A DNA stretch of 64,000 bases from Pseudarthrobacter sp. NBSH8 (lineage in GTDB: Bacteria > Actinomycetota > Actinomycetes > Actinomycetales > Micrococcaceae), in assembly GCF_014217545.1 (NCBI RefSeq), contig NZ_CP043178.1:2480001-2544000 (forward strand), given 5' to 3'. A model generated the notes under the pieces. That model was not told where the DNA came from. It worked only from the letters and a program-made list of their open reading frames with translations, and made no database searches. Each line of letters opens with the position of its first letter. The first letter of the stretch is position 1. Shown here piece by piece: positions 60,601 to 64,000 of the stretch. The position numbers were made by a program, and so were the translations under genes.

Positions 60601-60919
60601 GATGACCGCACTGGCCACCGTTTTCGCCCTGACACCCATGGCGCTTGGCCTGACCGGGGGCGGCGGCTTCATCTCCCAGCCGCTGGCCGTAGTTGTGATC
60701 GGCGGCCTGGTTTCTTCCACAGCACTGACCCTGGTGCTGGTTCCTGTACTGTACCGGCTGGTGGAGGGACGGCGGGAAACCAAAGCACTGCTCCGTGCCA
60801 TGCAGGAGCGTCCGGCGTTTGCGGCAGCGGACGACGTCGATGCCGAGTTCCGGGACTGGACCACTGGTATGGTGCCCCGCGTCAGCGGCCGCCGAGCCGC
60901 TCCGGGCGACCCCCAGTAG
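57686..60919 (+). CDS. RND-family efflux permease
   Basis: 1077 residues, complete RND layout: helix 1 (LANRALIALVTVFATVFGVI), two large outer loops and twelve helices. The proton-relay region IAIGRVVDDSIVVIENIKRH (near residue 397) and the second half GIVVTNAIVLIDLINQYR are present. An Ala/Arg-rich cytosolic insert (AREAAARAADAARAHA) separates the halves. In a single-membrane cell it cannot form a tripartite pump; SwrC/YerP of Bacillus is a similar stand-alone case. ATG 57686 chosen (AGGAG upstream); the longer frame overlaps mqo. It follows mqo by 82 bases. Confidence 0.94.
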   Translation: MFRLAQLSLANRALIALVTVFATVFGVITMSSLKQELIPSIEFPQITVLSAMPGASPEVVDKQVSAPLETALNGVEGLESTSSTSRNGVSQISMVFTYGTNLDRARNQIDRAISNAKRSLPEEVQPQAIAGSISDFPIVFLAVSSDKPLSELNADLARLTVPRLQKIDGVRGADVTGGATQHIEILPRPEALAAKGATIESIRNALSNNGALIPVGTIQEQGKTLSLQIGSPVDSLDAITALPLGGAKDAATIGTVADVSLQDNERTSITRTNGQETLAVSVTKKPEGDTVGISHAVNDSLAALEAELGSNAKFTAVFDQAPFIEKSIKDLTTEGLLGLGFAVAVILLFLMSARSTLVTAVSIPLSLLVTFIGLSATGYSLNILTLGALTIAIGRVVDDSIVVIENIKRHLSYGEEKVTAILTAIREVAGAITASTLTTVAVFLPIAFVGELAGELFRPFALTVTMALLASLLVSLTIVPVLAYWFLKSPAGSATGSPAAREAAARAADAARAHAQEAEQKSRLQRAYLPVLSKTQKHPVVTLVAAVLVLGATAAMTPLLATNLLGDSGQNSMTVRQVMPAGTSLADTSAAAVKVEDVLRGIESVRNVQVTSGNAQAGFAALTSSGSANSTFTVVTDEKANQARLQETVRTEVGKVAGSGKITVGSQQGGFGTSSTVDITIKAATSEDLRTASEAMVDAMTGVPETSEVSTNLAASQPVVQVKVDRAKTAAAGLNEEQVAGVLAATISPIPAGTVRIDTNDFPVQIGKGTRFTSIDAVRNIALPAAGAPVTLGSIASVEQVDVPVSITASNGQRTAKVSVTPSGSNLGAVNAEVQKRLTDVSLPAGVTAELGGATTQQAESFQQLGLALLAAIAIVYVIMVATFKSLIQPLILLVSVPFAATGAVALLLATGVPLGLPSLIGMLMLVGIVVTNAIVLIDLINQYRQPRDGRAGMSVADAITHGARQRLRPILMTALATVFALTPMALGLTGGGGFISQPLAVVVIGGLVSSTALTLVLVPVLYRLVEGRRETKALLRAMQERPAFAAADDVDAEFRDWTTGMVPRVSGRRAAPGDPQ

Positions 60920-60962
60920 AGCCTGGAATATTCTCGCCGCGGCGGCGTTATATTCGTCAATA

Positions 60963-60991
60963 CATGCAAATGCATGAAAATCGAGTATAGT
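60963..60991 (+). promoter_or_regulatory. Promoter and palindrome before the LLM-MarR operon
   Basis: Palindrome CATGCA-AA-TGCATG (60963-60976), exact arms, then -10 TATAGT (60986-60991). The palindrome lies where the -35 box would be, a good place for the MarR protein encoded second in the operon to repress. Binding is inferred. Confidence 0.6.
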
Positions 60992-61032
60992 GGAAGCAAG
61001 CCCAGAGAAGTCCAGGAAACGGAAGGCACACC

Positions 61033-62142
61033 ATGCAGATCGGCGTATTCAGCGTCAGTGACATCACCACTGACCCCACCACCGGCCGGACGCCCACGGA
61101 GAACGAACGCATCAAAGCGGCAGTGGCAATCGCCAAAAAAGTCGAGGAAATCGGCATGGATGTCTTCGCCCTCGGCGAGCACCACAACCGCCCGTTCTTC
61201 TCCTCCTCGCCCACCACCACCCTCGCGTACATCGCCGCGCAGACCGAGCGGATCACCCTCTCCACTGCCACGACGCTGATCACTACCAACGATCCGGTCA
61301 AAATCGCCGAAGACTTCGCCATGCTGCAGCACCTCGCGGACGGCCGCGTGGATCTGGTCCTTGGCCGCGGCAACACGGCGCCGGTGTACCCGTGGTTCGG
61401 CAAGAACATCCAGGACGGCGTGGAACTGGCCATTGAGAACTACAGCCTGCTGCGCCGGCTGTGGGACGAGGACACTGTGAACTGGTCCGGCAAGTTCCGC
61501 ACGCCGCTGCAGAACTTCACATCCACCCCGCGCCCGCTCGACGGCGTGGCCCCCTTTGTGTGGCACGGCTCCATCCGCACACCGCAGATCGCCGAGGTGG
61601 CCGCCTACTACGGCGACGGGTTCTTCGCGAACAACATCTTCTGGCCCAAGGAGCACTACCAGCAGCTGATCAGCCTCTACCGTGAGCGCTACGAGCACTA
61701 CGGCCACGGCAAGGCGGACCAGGCCATCGTGGGCCTCGGCGGCCAGTTCTTTATGCGGAAGAACTCCCAGGACGCCGTGAAGGAATTCCGGCCCTACTTC
61801 GATAACGCGCCCATTTACGGCCACGGCCCGTCGCTGGAGGACTTCACCTCCCAGACGCCGCTTACGGTCGGCAGCCCGCAGGAAGTCATCGAAAAGACCC
61901 TGACGTTCCGCGAGTACTTCGGCGACTACCAGCGCCAGCTGTTCCTGATCGACCACGCGGGCCTGCCCTTGAAGACGGTGCTGGAGCAGCTTGACCTGTT
62001 TGGCGAGGAAGTACTCCCGGTCCTCCGCAAGGAATACGCGGCCCTCAAGCCCGCGCACGTCCCGGACCCGCCTACGCACGCCGGCCGGGTGGCCTCGCTG
62101 ATGGCTGCTCAGGCGTCTGACACCGCCCCTTCGGAGGCGTGA
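61033..62142 (+). CDS. LLM-class flavin-dependent oxidoreductase
   Basis: 369-residue luciferase-like monooxygenase fold. MDVFALGEHHNRPFFSSSP, LSTATTLITTNDPVKIAEDF, LQHLADGRVDLVLGRGNTAP and VWHGSIRTPQIAEVAAYYGDG are the flavin/substrate blocks. FMN-dependent and F420-dependent members share these, so the cofactor is not settled. It may protect against or degrade a small organic substrate under control of the MarR gene with which it overlaps. Confidence 0.93.
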   Translation: MQIGVFSVSDITTDPTTGRTPTENERIKAAVAIAKKVEEIGMDVFALGEHHNRPFFSSSPTTTLAYIAAQTERITLSTATTLITTNDPVKIAEDFAMLQHLADGRVDLVLGRGNTAPVYPWFGKNIQDGVELAIENYSLLRRLWDEDTVNWSGKFRTPLQNFTSTPRPLDGVAPFVWHGSIRTPQIAEVAAYYGDGFFANNIFWPKEHYQQLISLYRERYEHYGHGKADQAIVGLGGQFFMRKNSQDAVKEFRPYFDNAPIYGHGPSLEDFTSQTPLTVGSPQEVIEKTLTFREYFGDYQRQLFLIDHAGLPLKTVLEQLDLFGEEVLPVLRKEYAALKPAHVPDPPTHAGRVASLMAAQASDTAPSEA

Positions 62143-62612
62143 TGGCTGCCGGCGGCAACGAATCACCCATCCGTTTGGCAGCGGAAACCTGGGAATCCCT
62201 GTTCCGGGCGCAGGTGGCCGTGATGCGCAGGCTGCAGGCCGGTCCCGCTTTCCGGAAAGTGGCACTGAACGAATACGACGTGCTGTTCACGCTGTCCAGG
62301 TGTCCGTCCGGCTGGCTCCGGCTCAATGAACTCAATGACCATGTCCTGCTGAGCCAGTCGAGCCTCAGCAGGCTGGTTGAGAGGCTGGAGAAGCGCGGGC
62401 TCGTGGCCCGGATGGCGGCCCCCGACGACGGCCGCGGCGTGCTGCTGAAGCTCACCGAGGAGGGAGCTGCCCTCCAGAAGGAGATCGGCCGGGAGCATGT
62501 GAGGGACATCTCCAGCCTGGTGGGGCCGGCCCTGACGGCAGCCGAGCAGCGGGAACTTCAGCGGCTGACTGAGAAACTCCGGCATTCCGTGGGAGCTCGG
62601 CCGGCAAAGTAG
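62142..62612 (+). CDS. MarR-family transcriptional regulator
   Basis: 156 residues: NEYDVLFTLSRCPSGWLRLN, ELNDHVLLSQSSLSRLVERLEK (recognition helix), GLVARMAAPDDGRGVLLKLTEEG (wing). ATG 62142 overlaps the LLM stop and has GGAGG four bases upstream; an in-frame GTG one codon earlier is possible. Likely repressor of its own operon via the CATGCA/TGCATG palindrome; inducer unknown. Confidence 0.93.
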   Translation: MAAGGNESPIRLAAETWESLFRAQVAVMRRLQAGPAFRKVALNEYDVLFTLSRCPSGWLRLNELNDHVLLSQSSLSRLVERLEKRGLVARMAAPDDGRGVLLKLTEEGAALQKEIGREHVRDISSLVGPALTAAEQRELQRLTEKLRHSVGARPAK

Positions 62613-62654
62613 CCGCCCGGGAGCGGCCGGGAGGTGTCGATCCGAGCCGGGAAA

Positions 62655-63461
62655 CTACCCCAGCATGACCAGCTTGGCCGGATCTTCGGTCGGCAACTGC
62701 CCGTTGATCACGGCGCTGACGCGCAGCTCGTTCAGCGTCAGGCGCCCGCCCACTGTGGACAGGAACGCGGTGTCGGACGAGTCGCGGCCGGCCGTGATCC
62801 GCAGCATCGACTCACGTGGGGCCAGCCCCGTGGGGTCGATGACGTGCCAGGCGCCGTTGACATGCGCCTCGGCTACCGCATGGAAATCCATGGGACTCAG
62901 CCCTGGCGCGTACACGGCGGCGAGCCGGGCCGGGATGTCCTTGGAGCGCAGCAGGGCAATGGCCAGGTGCGCGAAGTCCCTGCACACTCCCCTGCGGTGC
63001 AGCAAGGTTTCGACGGCGCCGTCAGTGCCCCTGGAGGAACCGCTGATGTACCGCAATTCCCCGAAGACCCAGCTGCGCACGGCCTGGAGCAGTTCAGCAC
63101 CGTGCAGGCCGCCAAATTCGGCGTAGGCCGTGGGCAGCAGCCGGTCCGACTCCGCATAGCGGCTTGGCCGCACGTAGCGGATGAGCTCAGCCAGGGTGGC
63201 TTCTTCCGCGATGGCCTGCCCTGCAACCGTCGCCGAGTACTCAACGGTGACCTCGGTGGGTTCAACGAATTCCATATAGTGCAGGCGGCCGCCATGATTG
63301 TCCTCGAGTTCCTGGAGCGGAACCGACTGCCCGTCGGCTGTGACAGTCAGGGATTCATCAAACGAGGTATAGCCGGGATTCCTGGCCACAGCGATGGCCA
63401 GGGCTGCCTTCGTGTCGGCGATGGTCCTGAAAACCATACGCGCTGAAACGGTGCGTTCCAT
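62655..63461 (-). CDS. Transglutaminase-like cysteine peptidase-fold protein
   Basis: 268 residues with a transglutaminase core: Cys in LLHRRGVCRDFAHLAIALL, His in MDFHAVAEAHVNGAWHV and Asp in DPTGLAPRESM give the catalytic triad. The N-terminal beta-rich part (MVFRTIADTKAALAIAVARN) is typical of bacterial transglutaminase-family proteins. Cytosolic, no signal peptide. Convergent with the MarR gene. Activity (amidase, peptidase or transferase) unknown. Confidence 0.9.
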   Translation of the reverse strand: MERTVSARMVFRTIADTKAALAIAVARNPGYTSFDESLTVTADGQSVPLQELEDNHGGRLHYMEFVEPTEVTVEYSATVAGQAIAEEATLAELIRYVRPSRYAESDRLLPTAYAEFGGLHGAELLQAVRSWVFGELRYISGSSRGTDGAVETLLHRRGVCRDFAHLAIALLRSKDIPARLAAVYAPGLSPMDFHAVAEAHVNGAWHVIDPTGLAPRESMLRITAGRDSSDTAFLSTVGGRLTLNELRVSAVINGQLPTEDPAKLVMLG

Positions 63462-63530
63462 GTGTCTCCGGATGTGAGGTAGTGGCAGAACTTCCCGCCC
63501 GGCCCGGGGATGACGGCGCCGGGGGCGGGA

Positions 63531-64000
63531 CTAGTTTTTGATCTCCAGAGACATTAGCATCCGCTGGACGTTCGCGAATTCCGAGCTTTCGTCCACGTAC
63601 TTCTCGGCCTGGCCCAGGGTGTCGAACGCCTTGGCCGGGGCCACCTGCTCATCCGGGGCAAAGGCCTTCAGGACGCCTAGGTCGCCGAAGGAGTAGTCGC
63701 CCTTCCCGCCCGGGCCACGGACCAGGTTACGCAATTCGCAGGCTTGGCCGCCGGCCCCGCCCACAATGTTGGTGATGCCGTAGGAACCGAAGTAGCGGTA
63801 ACCCTGGATGACGCGGAACACCACGTGTGGCACGATGAGCCCTTCCCCCGTCAAACCGGGAAGCTCTACCGGCACGCTGCTGATCACCACGTAGGGTTTC
63901 CGGGCAGCTTCGGGGCACTCAGACGACGACGGCGGCAGTCCTGTCCGCAGGGCAGCCACCACCGTGCCGTCCTGCTTCTTAACCTCGATCTTCAAGGCAC
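63531..64000 (-). CDS. Unknown protein, 5' end outside window
   Basis: The frame stays open at the window edge, so the start is missing; at least 156 codons are visible. A TTG near 63995 is not convincing as a start. The visible part has two Cys (SSECPE and QACELRN) and a Gly-rich stretch (NIVGGAGGQACEL), and ends KAFDTLGQAEKYVDESSEFANVQRMLMSLEIKN-like (shown in part: LGQAEKYVDESSEF). I do not recognise the family. It lies 69 bases upstream of the transglutaminase-like gene on the same strand. Confidence 0.7.
   Translation of the reverse strand, partial: ALKIEVKKQDGTVVAALRTGLPPSSSECPEAARKPYVVISSVPVELPGLTGEGLIVPHVVFRVIQGYRYFGSYGITNIVGGAGGQACELRNLVRGPGGKGDYSFGDLGVLKAFAPDEQVAPAKAFDTLGQAEKYVDESSEFANVQRMLMSLEIKN

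Noticed and set aside
60313..62265. A 650-codon minus-strand frame across the RND, LLM and MarR genes
   Set aside because: Covers three well-supported genes and their intergenic promoter; no domain recognised.

Overview
The window is high-GC DNA from an actinobacterium. Protein wording and gene order point to the Micrococcaceae, close to Arthrobacter or Pseudarthrobacter (inference from recognised families and remembered synteny; no search was run). It is ordinary chromosome, mostly housekeeping. Genes run mainly on the minus strand from 1 to 49.3 kb and mainly on the plus strand after that. From memory, the order smc-fpg-rnc-DUF177-coaD ... recG-DAK2-thiL-ddl-gpsA ... leuDC-IclR ... gltX-FAH-leuB-serA ... 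ilvCNB resembles Mycobacterium tuberculosis, so this is a conserved backbone with local insertions. I see no phage, IS element, CRISPR array or integrase.

Layout. 1-7.9 kb: ftsY (its 3' end lies outside the window), smc, mutM, rnc, rpmF, a DUF177/YceD gene and coaD, all minus. 7.9-10 kb: a plus-strand pair, a DapC-like aminotransferase and a spermidine-synthase-fold protein. 10-20 kb: rsmD, recG, a DAK2/FakA-like gene and thiL, a DUF3515 lipoprotein (plus), then murA-plsC-gpsA-ddl (envelope precursors). 20-23.6 kb: leuCD divergent from an IclR regulator, then a DUF1697 gene. 23.6-27.1 kb: two overlapping dynamin-like membrane GTPases. 27.1-28.3 kb: tRNA-Glu, tRNA-Gln and a frameshifted remnant. 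28.3-38.2 kb: HAD hydrolase, gltX, FAH-family enzyme, MBL hydrolase, a long palindrome, ilvE, leuB, a sortase, a two-repeat surface protein and metG. 38.2-41.7 kb: an ABC/FtsX-type exporter. 41.9-49.3 kb: serA, ilvBNC with a leader-peptide attenuator, and ilvD. 49.5-64 kb: a membrane-anchored linker protein, a PQQ-type sugar dehydrogenase lipoprotein, tRNA-Lys, a MarR/Bcp divergent pair, tRNA-Leu, a fasciclin lipoprotein, an orphan peptide-binding lipoprotein, mqo, an RND permease, an LLM monooxygenase with a MarR regulator, a transglutaminase-like protein and a partial unknown gene.

The main theme is branched-chain amino acid synthesis: leuCD, leuB, ilvE, ilvBNC and ilvD all lie here. The same inverted repeat, GTCTCA-N5-TGAGAC or its five-base core, occurs upstream of leuC/iclR, leuB and ilvD. 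The adjacent IclR protein is the natural candidate to bind it. ilvBNC instead carries a 23-codon leader peptide rich in Val, Leu and Ile, followed by an intrinsic terminator. Together these suggest a two-layer circuit: one regulator for the dispersed genes and attenuation for ilvBNC. The less explained parts are the paired GTPases, the atypical sortase next to a repeat protein with no LPxTG, and several palindromes of unknown role.
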